A DNA stretch of 64,000 nucleotides from Streptomyces sp. R302 (GTDB lineage Bacteria; Actinomycetota; Actinomycetes; Streptomycetales; Streptomycetaceae), in contig NZ_JABBGE010000006.1 in NCBI RefSeq assembly GCF_012927245.1, positions 504,625-568,624 on the forward strand, written 5' to 3'. How positions within the stretch are numbered: the stretch's first letter is position 1; each line of letters starts with the position of its first letter. Below are positions 1-7,852 of the stretch, piece after piece. The notes beneath the pieces were generated by a model. That model made no database searches and was not told where the DNA came from. It saw nothing but the letters and a program-made list of their open reading frames with translations. Both the position numbers and the translations under genes were made by a program.

Positions 1-1
1 C

Positions 2-139
2 AACCAGGAGATCGCCCGGCGGCTGCACATCTCCCCGCGCACGGTGGAGAAGCACCTGGCGAGCCTCCTCGCGAAGACCGGCCGCGCGGACCGCGCGGCC
101 CTCTGCGCCCTGTCCGCCGAGAGCGCCGAACAGGACTAG
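2..139 (+). CDS. LuxR-family regulator, C-terminal fragment (cut by window edge)
   Basis: Only the last 45 codons are inside the window. They read as the second half of a LuxR/GerE helix-turn-helix: QEIARRL, then the recognition-helix pattern SPRTVEKHLASLLAKTG. The tail is short and the stop is TAG at 137-139. The protein is therefore a DNA-binding regulator, but the sensor or receiver part that would identify it lies to the left of the window. The last base of the stop codon is also the first base of the repeat element that follows. Confidence 0.85.
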   Translation, partial: NQEIARRLHISPRTVEKHLASLLAKTGRADRAALCALSAESAEQD

Positions 140-339
140 GGCCTGTCCGGCGGATCAGGGTCGGGTGGGCCGCGGCGTCTGGTGCGGTGCGTCGCAAGGC
201 GCCGGAGCGCCTCGGACGGGGTCTCCCCTGATCGAGCGAAGCCGAGAGCTCGGGGAAGGAGCCATGGGGGCGTTTCGGCAACGCGGCGAGGTGCCGTGCC
301 AGGCGTCGCGACCCCGGCCATGATCCGCCGGACAGGCCC
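139..339. mobile_element. MITE-like element with perfect 19-bp terminal inverted repeats
   Basis: The left end GGGCCTGTCCGGCGGATCA (139-157) is repeated exactly in inverted orientation at 321-339, enclosing about 160 bp with no plausible gene. From memory, highly similar intergenic copies ending in CCTGTCCGGCGGATC are widespread in Streptomyces genomes, and similar ends occur on IS5-type insertion sequences. The element therefore looks non-autonomous and mobilised in trans. It begins inside the stop codon of the preceding gene. No target-site duplication could be recognised. Confidence 0.75.
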
Positions 340-585
340 CGAGCCGCCGGGGGCGCCGCACGGAACCGAGCCGCCGGGGCCCGGTATGGGGGCGGGGTAT
401 GGGGGACCGGGTCGGGCGGTGGTGGGGGACGGCGCGGGAATGTGGGGGTTCGGCGCGCGGGGATGGGGTGCCGTGCCGGGAGAGTACGGGTCCGGCACCG
501 ATGTGCGCCGGGCGGCGAGGCCCGAGCATCGAGGGACGACGACCGGCGTCGCCGGCTTCCCACCACCCCAGGGAGGGTCCGCTCC
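340..585 (+). promoter_or_regulatory. Leader region of the SARP gene, G-rich
   Basis: No gene is seen between the repeat element and the SARP start. The stretch 388-411 has four G-runs in 24 bp (GGGGG, GGGG, GGGGG, GGG) and could form a G-quadruplex on the + strand. It also holds two copies of GGTATGGGGG 13 bp apart (383-392 and 396-405), which resemble the CGGTAT elements at 7741-7761. Autoregulation is possible but unproven. The ribosome binding site is GGGAGGG at 571-577. Confidence 0.4.
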
Positions 586-2454
586 ATGCCGCCACTCCAC
601 GCGCCCGCGCCCGACCCGGGCGCCGTCCGCTTCTCCGTCCTCGGACCGCTGTCGGCGCACCACGGCCCCCGGGAGCTGCCCCTCGGGCCGCTGAAGCAGC
701 GGGTGGTGCTCGCCATGCTGCTCGGCAGCCCCAACACCCCGGTGTCCGTCGAGGCGTTGACGGACGCCGTCTGGCCGGAGGAGCCGCCGCGCACCGCGCG
801 GAAGAACCTCCAGGTGTACGTCAGCGCGCTGCGTACGCTGCTGCCCCCGGAGCCCCCCGCTCCCGGGGGCGCCCGGGAGCGGATCGCGCACACCTCCGGC
901 GGCTACGTGCTGCGCGTGGCCGAGGAAGAGCTGGACGCGCTGCGCTTCCGGTCCCTGGTGCGGGCCGCCGAGGGCCGGCCGCCCCGGACCGCCGCCCGGC
1001 TGCTGCGCCGGGCCCTCGACCTGTGGCAGGGGCCGCCGCTGGGTGGGCTGCGCCGGTCGCCGCGGCTCGCCGAGGAGGCCGAGCGGCTCGAACTGCGGCA
1101 CCTGACGGTCTACGAGGACTGGGCCGAGGCCGAACTGGAGCTCGGCGGCGCGCCGGGGCTCGTCGAGGGGCTGCGCGACCTCGTCGAGCGGCATCCGCTG
1201 CGCGAACGGCTCAGAGCGGCCTGGATGTCGGCGCTGCACGGCGCCGGGCGGCAGGCCGAGGCGCTGGCCGTGTACGACGACTACCGCCAGCTGCTCGCCC
1301 GCGAGCTGGGCCTGGAGCCGGGCGGGGCGATGACCGCCCGCTACCGGGCGATCCTGACCGGCGCCGACACCGGCCGGACGGCGGGCGGCGGGACGCCGGG
1401 GGCCGCGCGCCGCGGTGCCGGGACGGTACTGCCGCCCGACATCGGCGACTTCACCGGGCACGACGAGGAACTCCGGGAGCTCCTCGACGCCCTCGCCGAC
1501 GACGGCCGCGGCCCCGGCCACGGCGGGGCGGTCCTGCTCACCGGGCCCGCCGGCGCGGGCAAGACCGCCCTGGCGGTGCGGGCCGGGCATCTGCTCGCCG
1601 ACCAGTTCGAGGACGGACGGTTCCTGGTGGCGATGCGGGACGCCGACGGCGTACGCCGCCCGCTCGACGCCGTCCTCGCCGAACTCGCCCTCCTGACCGG
1701 GGCGTCGGCGCCGGACCTGCCGCCCGCCGAGGCCTGGCGGGGGTGGCTCGCCGAACACCGGGCCCTGGTGGTCCTCGACGACGTGCCGGACGAGGAGTCC
1801 GTACGGCCCCTGATCTCCTGGGCCGGGCAGGGCCGGGTGCTGCTCACCGCGCGCGGCCGGCTCGGCGGCCTGGCGCCCGTGCACCGCGTCGACGTGCCGC
1901 CGCTCGAACCCGAGGGCGCCCTGGAACTGCTCGGCGGGATCGTCGGCCGGGCCCGCGTCCGCGCCGACCGGGAGGCCGCGCTGCGGATCGTCCGGGCCTG
2001 CGGCCTGCTGCCGCTGGCCGTCAGGGTGAGCGGGACCCGGCTCGCCGTGCTGCGGCACATGCCGCTGCGGGAGTTCGCGGACCGGCTGGCCGACCCCGCC
2101 GGGGTGCTCGACGAGCTGACGGCCGGGGACCTCTCCGTACGGCGGCGGCTCGGCCGGGACTGGGACGAACTGCCGCCGGGCGGCGGCCCGGACGCGGAAC
2201 GGCTCGCCGCCCGCACGCCGGAGGGACCGTTCACCCTGCCGGAGGCGGCCGACGCGCTCGGCCTGGACGAGGGCTCCGCCCTCCGCGCGGTGGAGACCCT
2301 CATCGGCGCGGGGCTGCTGACCTCCCCCCGCAGTGAGGTCAGCGCGCACGCCGCGCTCTACGAACTCCCGCACCTGGTACGGCTCTACGCGCGGGAGCGG
2401 GCGGCCCAGGACGAGACCGGAGCCGTACGGAGCCCGCTGCTCACCCAGGGGTGA
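586..2454 (+). CDS. AfsR/SARP-family transcriptional activator
   Basis: The 622-residue product has the SARP layout. An OmpR-type winged helix (about residues 15-105, VRFSVLGPL through the GGYVL wing) is followed by an all-alpha bacterial activation domain (about 110-260, ending VYDDYRQLLARELGLEPG) and an NB-ARC/AAA ATPase. The ATPase has Walker A GPAGAGKT (Lys326) and Walker B LVVLDDV. The TPR tail of AfsR itself is absent, so this is a mid-length SARP. SARPs recruit RNA polymerase to direct-repeat operators and switch on antibiotic gene clusters. Its place beside the radical SAM locus suggests pathway-specific control of those genes. ATG 586 was chosen because GGGAGGG lies 8 bases upstream. 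The gene ends 14 bp inside the convergent exporter gene. Confidence 0.92.
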   Translation: MPPLHAPAPDPGAVRFSVLGPLSAHHGPRELPLGPLKQRVVLAMLLGSPNTPVSVEALTDAVWPEEPPRTARKNLQVYVSALRTLLPPEPPAPGGARERIAHTSGGYVLRVAEEELDALRFRSLVRAAEGRPPRTAARLLRRALDLWQGPPLGGLRRSPRLAEEAERLELRHLTVYEDWAEAELELGGAPGLVEGLRDLVERHPLRERLRAAWMSALHGAGRQAEALAVYDDYRQLLARELGLEPGGAMTARYRAILTGADTGRTAGGGTPGAARRGAGTVLPPDIGDFTGHDEELRELLDALADDGRGPGHGGAVLLTGPAGAGKTALAVRAGHLLADQFEDGRFLVAMRDADGVRRPLDAVLAELALLTGASAPDLPPAEAWRGWLAEHRALVVLDDVPDEESVRPLISWAGQGRVLLTARGRLGGLAPVHRVDVPPLEPEGALELLGGIVGRARVRADREAALRIVRACGLLPLAVRVSGTRLAVLRHMPLREFADRLADPAGVLDELTAGDLSVRRRLGRDWDELPPGGGPDAERLAARTPEGPFTLPEAADALGLDEGSALRAVETLIGAGLLTSPRSEVSAHAALYELPHLVRLYARERAAQDETGAVRSPLLTQG

Positions 2455-3754
2455 CCGGACCGAGGGGCGCGCCCGCCGGCTGGACGGCACCACCGGATCC
2501 CTCGGGCCCCTCGGGTCCGCCGGGCTCGCCGGGCTCGTCGGTCCCCTCCGCGCTGAGCGTGTCGAGGTCGGTGCGCAGGCGGCGGCTCACCAGGAGGGCC
2601 AGGAGCATCACGGCGAGGGGTGCGGCGAGGACCAGCGAGGCGGTCTCGGCCCCGGACCCGGAGATGAGGAAGCCGGTCGCGCCCGGTCCGGCCCAGGCGA
2701 TCGAGACGGCGAGCATGGTCGTGGCGGTGGAGATGCGGCCCTGGAGGTGGGCCGGGGAGTCCAGCATCACGGAGAGCGAGACCAGCGCCCCGATCAGGGG
2801 CAGCGCGAAGACCAGGGCGAAGACGGCGAGGACCGTGACGACCTGGTGGCCGGTGGCGGTGAGGGGGATGAGGAACAGCCAGGTCCCGCAGACGGTGCCG
2901 ATCACCGCCGACGGGCGCAGCCGCCGCAGCACCCACCCGGCGCAGAAGCCGCCCGCGATGCCGCCGAGTCCGGCGGCGGTGAGGACCACGCCCGCGGAGA
3001 CGGGCCGGGCACCGAGCTCCGAGGCCTCGACGGCGGCGAGGAGTTCGACGGCGCGGCCGAGCAGGTTGAGGTAGGCGACGAAGCCGATGAGCACGAGGAG
3101 CGGCCGGCGGCGCAGCACCCACCGGATGCCGCGGGTCAGTTCGCCGCCCGTGTTCCGCAGGCCGCGGGGTTTCGCGGGGCCTGCGGGCGCCGGGGGCGAC
3201 TCGTACCGGATGCGGGAGACGAGCCCGAAGGAGAGCAGGTACGACAGGCCGTCGAGGAGGAAGACGAGGGGGGCGCCGAAGCCCAGCAGGACGCCGCCGA
3301 GCGGGGGCCCGGCGGCGATGGCCATGTTGGTGCGGACGATGTTGGTGGTGACCGCCTCGCGCCGGCGCCCCCGGGGCACGATCTGGCGGATCACCCCGCC
3401 CTCGGCCGGGGAGAACACGGTCGACAGGACGGCGGTGAGCGCCCCCGTCACCATGGCCAGGGCGGTACCGAAGCGTCCCGTGGCGAGCGCCAGGGCCAGG
3501 ATCAGGGCGAGGACCGCGCGCGCCGCGTCGCAGAACATCATCAGCCGCCGGCGGTCGACGGTGTCCGCGATGAGTCCGCCGGGCAGTTTGGCGATCAGCT
3601 CGGCGATGCCGATGGCGGTGGCCACGAGGCCCGCGTCGACCGGGGAGTGCGTCGTGACCAGGATCGCCATCGGCAGGGCGAGCGCGGCCATCTCCCCGGC
3701 CGTGCAGGAGAGGGCCTGGCTCGTCCACAGCAGTGTGAAGTTCCGGTTGATCAT
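2441..3754 (-). CDS. MFS exporter (EntS-like drug/peptide efflux family)
   Basis: A 437-residue membrane protein with about 12 hydrophobic segments. The N-terminus INRNFTLLWTSQALS and the cytoplasmic loop GGLIADTVDRRRLM are the MFS motif-A region of the MFS_3/EntS group. The C-terminal tail is short and charged. The gene is the last of a leftward series (candidate precursor, radical SAM, glycosyltransferase, methyltransferase), so export of the finished peptide product and self-protection are the natural guesses. The substrate cannot be read from sequence. GGAGA lies shortly before ATG 3754. The 3' end overlaps the SARP gene tail to tail by 14 bp, with no terminator between them. Confidence 0.88.
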   Translation of the reverse strand: MINRNFTLLWTSQALSCTAGEMAALALPMAILVTTHSPVDAGLVATAIGIAELIAKLPGGLIADTVDRRRLMMFCDAARAVLALILALALATGRFGTALAMVTGALTAVLSTVFSPAEGGVIRQIVPRGRRREAVTTNIVRTNMAIAAGPPLGGVLLGFGAPLVFLLDGLSYLLSFGLVSRIRYESPPAPAGPAKPRGLRNTGGELTRGIRWVLRRRPLLVLIGFVAYLNLLGRAVELLAAVEASELGARPVSAGVVLTAAGLGGIAGGFCAGWVLRRLRPSAVIGTVCGTWLFLIPLTATGHQVVTVLAVFALVFALPLIGALVSLSVMLDSPAHLQGRISTATTMLAVSIAWAGPGATGFLISGSGAETASLVLAAPLAVMLLALLVSRRLRTDLDTLSAEGTDEPGEPGGPEGPEGSGGAVQPAGAPLGPVTPG

Positions 3755-3799
3755 GGGATCTTCTCCGGTTCGGGGCGGCGCGCGGCGCGGGCGCGGGGG

Positions 3800-4597
3800 T
3801 CAGTCCGTGCGCGGCTTGACGACGGCGTAGAGGCCCTTGGTGTGGACGGTCTCGTCGACGGTGTCCGCGAGGGTGCCGGAGATGTGCAGTCCGTGGCGGG
3901 CGACGAGCCGCAGGCCCGCGGCGTCGAGGAGCTCGGCGAGCCGGTCCTGGCCGTGGTGGGACTGGTGGTGGTCGACGGTGTCGCGGCTCCACCGCCCGGG
4001 GTCGCCGGGCAGCTCGCGGAAGACGTCCATGGTGAGCCGGTAGCGGCCGTGCGCGTCCAGGTGCCGGCCGCGGAGGAGGGCGTGCAGGCCGTCGTCCTCC
4101 ATGATGTGCGGCTCGGTCATCAGGTCGTACCCGTGGGAGGTGTTGGCGTCGAAGACGAGCACCGCGCCGGGGGCCATGACGGCCGACAGGGCGGCGAAGG
4201 CCTCCGCCAAGTGGTCGGGCTCGACGAGGTAGTTGACGATGTCGCTCATGCAGAGCACGACGTCGTACGGGCCTTCGCCGGGCGCGGGGTGCCGGATGTC
4301 GTGGACGTGGAAGTCGACGCCGGAGTCCGCGTGCCGGGTCCGGGCGATGTCGATCATCGAGGAGCTGATGTCGAAGCCGGTGACCCGGTAGCCGCGGTGG
4401 GCGAAGAGGACGCTGCTCCGGCCGGTGCCGCAGCCGGCGTCGAGGAGCCGGCGGCCGGGCGGGTCGGCCCGCTTGATCAGGTCCTCCAGGACGCCGGCGA
4501 AGACCTCGTAGTCGTCATGGCGGGTGAGCGAGTCGTAGAAGGGCGCGGTCAGGTCGTAGGCGACGGCGGCGTGGTCGTCGGGCGTGGTGGTGGCCAC
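3800..4597 (-). CDS. Class I SAM-dependent methyltransferase
   Basis: A 265-residue Rossmann-fold methyltransferase. Motif I LLDAGCGTGRSS (about residues 50-61) binds SAM, the acidic end of strand 2 is GYRVTGFDIS, and motif IV-like VVLCMSDIVNYL follows. The N-terminus (YDLTAPFYDSLTRHDDYEVF) is that of small-molecule methyltransferases of the ubiE/Methyltransf_25 type. The acceptor is unknown. It lies 45 bp upstream of the exporter gene on the same strand, downstream of the glycosyltransferase, and probably tailors a sugar or the peptide of this locus. It is separated from the glycosyltransferase by a 350-bp repeat tract, so it may be transcribed partly on its own. Confidence 0.88.
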   Translation of the reverse strand: MATTTPDDHAAVAYDLTAPFYDSLTRHDDYEVFAGVLEDLIKRADPPGRRLLDAGCGTGRSSVLFAHRGYRVTGFDISSSMIDIARTRHADSGVDFHVHDIRHPAPGEGPYDVVLCMSDIVNYLVEPDHLAEAFAALSAVMAPGAVLVFDANTSHGYDLMTEPHIMEDDGLHALLRGRHLDAHGRYRLTMDVFRELPGDPGRWSRDTVDHHQSHHGQDRLAELLDAAGLRLVARHGLHISGTLADTVDETVHTKGLYAVVKPRTD

Positions 4598-4671
4598 GGT
4601 GCGGTTCCTTCCGTGCGGTCGGGCGGGACTTCGGAGGGGCGACGGCCCGACGGGGGCCGTGCGCCCGCGCG

Positions 4672-5018
4672 GGGTCCGGGCCGGGTCCGGGCCGGGTCCG
4701 GGCCGGGTCAGCAGCAGGGACCGGGAGGTCGGCGAGCGGGGTCAGCGGCAGAGACCGGGAGGTCGGCGAGCGGAGTCAGGGGCAGGTACCGGGAGGTCAG
4801 CGAAGGGGTCCGGGCGATCGGGGGCGGGTCAGCGGCAGGGCCGGGAGATCGGAGGGCGAGTCAGCGGCCGCGGCCGGCAGGTCGGCGAGCGGGTCAGCGG
4901 CCGCGGCCGGCAGGTCGGCGAGCGGGGTCAGGGGCCGGGAGGTCGGCGGGCGGGGTCAGGGGCCGGGAGGTCGGCGGGCGGGGTCAGGGGCAGGGGCCAG
5001 GAGATCGGAGGGCGGGTC
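4672..5018. repeat. Degenerate tandem repeat tract between glycosyltransferase and methyltransferase genes
   Basis: The tract opens with about three copies of a 10-bp unit (GTCCGGGCCG, from 4674). It continues with about ten degenerate 28-34-bp units of the type GTCAGCGGC(N)CCGGGAGGTCGGCGAGCG. The GTCA word recurs at about 4708, 4742, 4776, 4797, 4829, 4861, 4894, 4928, 4956, 4984 and 5017. The last GTCA supplies the stop codon of the glycosyltransferase gene (5017-5019), so the repeat appears to have grown from that gene's 3' end. The rest of the 419-bp gap, next to the methyltransferase start, shows nothing recognisable. Confidence 0.8.
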
Positions 5019-6186
5019 AGTGGCAGGCGTCCTCGACGGCCTGTGTGGCGGACGACTCGCTTTTGCTCTGGTCGAGTTCGTCCGCCATCCGTGTGGCGCG
5101 GGCGGAGAGCGTGTGGTCCGCGGCGGCGGCCCGGAGCTGGTCATCGCCGCGCGCGCGGTCGAGCGGGGCGGCGACCCCGGCGCGCAGGCAGGCGGCGGCG
5201 AGGACGCGCTGTTCGCCGCCGTTCGGCGAGACGAGCAGCGGACGCCGGTGGCGCAGCGTGCCGAGCACGGGCGCGCTGGTGCCGTTGGTGACGACGAGGC
5301 CCGCGCGGTCGAGGAAGGGGCCCATCCACGGCCGGCGTACGACGGTGATGTCGGCGGTGCCGGTGGCGGTGCTGTCATCGGCGCCGGCGGGGTCGTACGG
5401 GGTGAGGGCCGGGTCGCCGTGGCGGCCGGTCTCGCTGCGGCCGGTCTCCACGAGCGCCTGGAACTCCCCGCCGGTGAAGGTCCGCCGGATCCAGGGCCAC
5501 AGGCTCTCGCCGCCGAAGACGCGGCCGAGGTGGACGTACACCACGGGTTTGCCGGTCCGGTCCAGGCGCGCCCGGATCCCCGCGACGGCGGCCTCGTCGG
5601 CCGGCGGCTCCCACCAGCACGGGCCCACATGCCGTACGCCCTCCGGCAGTTCGGCACCGGGCGGCTCCAGGCCGGGGTGGCCGCGCAGCAGGAACCGGGT
5701 GCCGAGCAGCGCCCGCCGCCCGTCGGGTCCGGTGCCGGGCAGGCCGAGTCCGGCGCGCAGCGTCCGGTACACGTCGAGGGCGCCGTCGAGGCGCCAGCCG
5801 CGGTCCTCTGCGTCGTCCGGCCCCGGTCCTTCGCGGTGCGGCCACAGGTGGCAGGCGAGGCCGAGGACGACGACGGGCAGGTCCAGCGTCTCGGCGGCGG
5901 CGAGCGCGCCGACGCAGAGCACCGAGGTCACGAGGACGTCGGGCCGGGCGGTCCTGGCGGCCTGGAGGATGCGGTGGTACTGGCCCTCCCCGGACCGGAA
6001 CCACCGGCTGACGGCGAACGCCTCGCCCGGTTCGAGGACGTCGAGGCCCGCACGCTCCGCCGCCCGGGCGGCCGGCCCGGTGGACAGCAGGGTGACGGTG
6101 TGTCCCCTGCGGTGCGCCTCCAGGGCGACGGCCGTCGCCGGGTACAGGTATCCGGGGTCGGACAGCGGGCAGAACAGCGCCCTCAC
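5017..6186 (-). CDS. GT-B glycosyltransferase (GT1/MGT-like)
   Basis: A 389-residue protein. The N-terminal half MRALFCPLSDPGYLYPATAVALEAHRRGH is the acceptor-side Rossmann start of GT1 macrolide-type glycosyltransferases. The C-terminal half contains the expected donor-side segment, here VVTNGTSAPVLGTLRHRRPLLVSP followed by GGEQ. The usual HGG-type donor motif is altered to TNGT, so the sugar nucleotide may be unusual or activity reduced. The start is GTG at 6186, 13 bp after the radical SAM stop; no upstream ATG in this frame is usable. The context suggests glycosylation of the locus product. The stop codon lies in the last unit of a tandem repeat. Confidence 0.8.
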   Translation of the reverse strand: MRALFCPLSDPGYLYPATAVALEAHRRGHTVTLLSTGPAARAAERAGLDVLEPGEAFAVSRWFRSGEGQYHRILQAARTARPDVLVTSVLCVGALAAAETLDLPVVVLGLACHLWPHREGPGPDDAEDRGWRLDGALDVYRTLRAGLGLPGTGPDGRRALLGTRFLLRGHPGLEPPGAELPEGVRHVGPCWWEPPADEAAVAGIRARLDRTGKPVVYVHLGRVFGGESLWPWIRRTFTGGEFQALVETGRSETGRHGDPALTPYDPAGADDSTATGTADITVVRRPWMGPFLDRAGLVVTNGTSAPVLGTLRHRRPLLVSPNGGEQRVLAAACLRAGVAAPLDRARGDDQLRAAAADHTLSARATRMADELDQSKSESSATQAVEDACH

Positions 6187-6199
6187 GGCGCACCCGCCG

Positions 6200-7396
6200 T
6201 CACCGCGCACCCGCCGGTTCCGGGGCCGTACCGACGGCGGAGTCCGTGCGGCGGCGGCGCTCGCGCAGCAGTTCCATGAGGCCGACGGCGATCCGGTCGG
6301 CGAAGCGGGCGGTGCCCGAGCCGGATTCCCCGGCGGCGAACTCGGAGCAGCTGACCCAGGCGTGGTCCGGGTAGTCGGTGTAGCCCTCGTCGAGGGTGCC
6401 GACCTCGTAGCCGGGCTTGCCGATCGTCTCCCAGCAGCTGTAGAGGGTGCCGTCGGCGTTGACGACCGCGCCGGTCGTCCCGTCCCGTTCGGTGCAGAAG
6501 CCGCAGGCGCCCCGGCCGGGCCAGCCGACCTCGAAGCCGAGGTCGAGGGCGGTGGCGTAGCCGCGCAGCACGGCGGTGAGCTCGGCGTCCGTGTTGCCGA
6601 TGCCGGCGTCGTACAGGCCCGCGTAGTTGAGGACGGGCGCGACGTCGAAGACGCAGCGGGAGGCGTCGAGGCGCTCGGCGAGGTGCGCGGCGAGCTCCGG
6701 CAGCCGGGGCAGTACCTCGGCCGTGGTGTTGACCCGGAGGGTGAAGCGCAGGTCGGTGGTCCGCTGGGCGGCGGCGAGGTTGTCGAGGATCCGGTCGAAG
6801 GTGCCGCGGCCCGCGCGGGTGGTGCGCAGTCCGTCGTGCAGGTCGCGCGGCCCGTCGAGGGTGATCTGCGCGGAGCGCAGGCCGAGGGCGCCGAGGTCGC
6901 GGGCGACGGTCGGGGTGAGGAGCACACCGTTGGTGACCATCGAGGCGGTGAGCGGCGCGAGCCGGCCGAGGCGGGTGAGGAGCGCGCGGCAGGCGGCGGG
7001 GTTGAGGAGCGGTTCGCCGCCGAAGAGCAGGACGAACAGCCGGTCGAGTCCGGCCTGTCGCATCTTGCCGCCGGTGAAGTCCGCGATCCGTTCGATCGTC
7101 GTGTCGTCGAGGACGGCGCGCGGGATGCGGGGCGGGTCGAAGCGGCCGGGGGCGGCCGGCGCGGTGTTCTGGAAGCAGTAGGGGCAGCCGAGGTTGCAGT
7201 CGGTGGCCGTGACGACCGTCAGGCTGTAGCGGCTGCGGGGGCGCTGCTCGGCGATGCCGGCGCGGGCGACCTCGGCGCGCCCCTGCTCGGTCAGCCGGCC
7301 GTCCACCGCGTACGCGAACGGCAGCAGCAGGGTCCCGCCGGCGCCCTGGCACCACACTCCGGACTGTCCCTGAAGGACGCGCAGGGTCATGTCCAT
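6200..7396 (-). CDS. Radical SAM peptide maturase with C-terminal SPASM/twitch-type cysteines
   Basis: A 398-residue protein. The radical SAM cluster motif CNLGCPYC (Cys67, 71, 74) follows a start strand and precedes FGGEPLLN. A C-terminal set of four cysteines (298, 301, 321, 350; CGFC, LYSCWE, WVSC) fits an auxiliary Fe-S cluster of the SPASM/twitch kind. This architecture is common in enzymes that crosslink ribosomal peptides. A 47-codon peptide gene lies directly upstream on the same strand, which supports that role. ATG 7396 (or 7390) was chosen over the far upstream ATG at 7513, because GGAGATGAGGAG sits just ahead and the longer form would run into the peptide gene. Peptide residues modified cannot be stated. 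Confidence 0.87.
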   Translation of the reverse strand: MDMTLRVLQGQSGVWCQGAGGTLLLPFAYAVDGRLTEQGRAEVARAGIAEQRPRSRYSLTVVTATDCNLGCPYCFQNTAPAAPGRFDPPRIPRAVLDDTTIERIADFTGGKMRQAGLDRLFVLLFGGEPLLNPAACRALLTRLGRLAPLTASMVTNGVLLTPTVARDLGALGLRSAQITLDGPRDLHDGLRTTRAGRGTFDRILDNLAAAQRTTDLRFTLRVNTTAEVLPRLPELAAHLAERLDASRCVFDVAPVLNYAGLYDAGIGNTDAELTAVLRGYATALDLGFEVGWPGRGACGFCTERDGTTGAVVNADGTLYSCWETIGKPGYEVGTLDEGYTDYPDHAWVSCSEFAAGESGSGTARFADRIAVGLMELLRERRRRTDSAVGTAPEPAGAR

Positions 7397-7425
7397 CTCC
7401 TCATCTCCGGGGGCTACGGGGGACG

Positions 7426-7464
7426 AGGCCGGCCCGTCGGGGGTGACCCCCACCGGGCCGGCCT
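7426..7464. terminator. Strong hairpin between precursor and maturase genes (attenuator-like)
   Basis: Two 19-base arms (7426-7444 and 7446-7464) pair at 17 of 19 positions around a single central base. The hairpin occupies the 88-bp gap after the peptide stop and before the radical SAM start. Such hairpins in RiPP operons commonly let most transcripts end after the precursor, giving an excess of peptide over enzyme. No U-run follows, as is normal in high-GC actinomycetes. Confidence 0.7.
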
Positions 7465-7484
7465 GATCAAGGGTGCCGCAGGCG

Positions 7485-7628
7485 TCAGGCCTGGACTTCC
7501 TTGTCGTAGACACCGCAGATGATCTCGGCGGCGTCGTCGAACGCCTCCGGGGCGGTGGCGTTCTCGCCGACCATGCTGTGGGCCTCGACCTCGGGGGTCT
7601 CCTCGGTCGGCTGCGTGTTCTCGGACAT
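7485..7628 (-). CDS. Candidate RiPP precursor peptide, 47 residues
   Basis: A short acidic peptide starting MSENTQPTEE and ending ICGVYDKEVQA. ATG 7628 has GGAGAC seven bases upstream; an earlier in-frame ATG at 7640 overlaps that site and is less likely. The only cysteine (Cys38) and tyrosine (Tyr41) lie near the C-terminus, where a core peptide would be. Residues 12-17 read PEVEAH, the same hexamer found at residues 52-57 of the small protein encoded at 9888-10088. It is the first gene of the leftward series and is followed by a hairpin and a radical SAM gene, which is the normal RiPP order. I do not recognise the family; substrate status is inferred from position and size. Confidence 0.7.
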   Translation of the reverse strand: MSENTQPTEETPEVEAHSMVGENATAPEAFDDAAEIICGVYDKEVQA

Positions 7629-7740
7629 GGCTGTCTCCATCCGTCGAGAGTCGTCGGGCGTGTGCGCTTCGGTCGGCGGCGGGCTCTCGCCTGCCGTCGC
7701 CGAGAAAGTTAGGACGGCCGGCCCCGGGGACGCCCCGGCG

Positions 7741-7758
7741 TCGGTATGGCCTCGGTAT
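7741..7758 (+). promoter_or_regulatory. Candidate SARP operator: TCGGTAT repeated with 11-bp period
   Basis: TCGGTAT at 7741-7747 recurs exactly at 7752-7758, leaving 4 bp between copies. Heptamer-N4-heptamer with an 11-bp period is the known geometry of SARP binding sites. The repeat lies in the 341-bp divergent region (7629-7969) between the two radical SAM gene sets and near a SARP gene. No convincing -10 hexamer at the usual 8-bp distance was found in either direction. The remainder of the region shows no gene. Confidence 0.45.
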
Positions 7759-7833
7759 GGCGGCAGCGCACGGGGCCGCCGGAGCACGTCCGGCCGCCCT
7801 CCGCGGCCCCGCGGAACCTCGCCGGCCTGCGGA

Positions 7834-7852
7834 CATACCGAAGGCGAACCGT
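7834..7852 (-). promoter_or_regulatory. Second, weaker CGGTAT-type repeat pair
   Basis: On the minus strand this stretch reads ACGGTTC-GCCT-TCGGTAT, again two heptamer-like words 11 bp apart and opposite in direction to the pair at 7741-7758. Two oppositely directed operators in a divergent promoter would allow one SARP to control both sides. The upstream word matches poorly, so this is a weak call. Confidence 0.3.

Noticed and set aside
4672..5018. Possible CRISPR or regulatory array
   Set aside because: Units are degenerate, unequal in length and have no unique spacers.
2333..7522. A 1729-codon open frame on the + strand
   Set aside because: It runs antisense to the exporter, methyltransferase, glycosyltransferase and radical SAM genes, is low in complexity (Gly, Arg, Glu, Ala) and has no domain. 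It is a codon-bias shadow.
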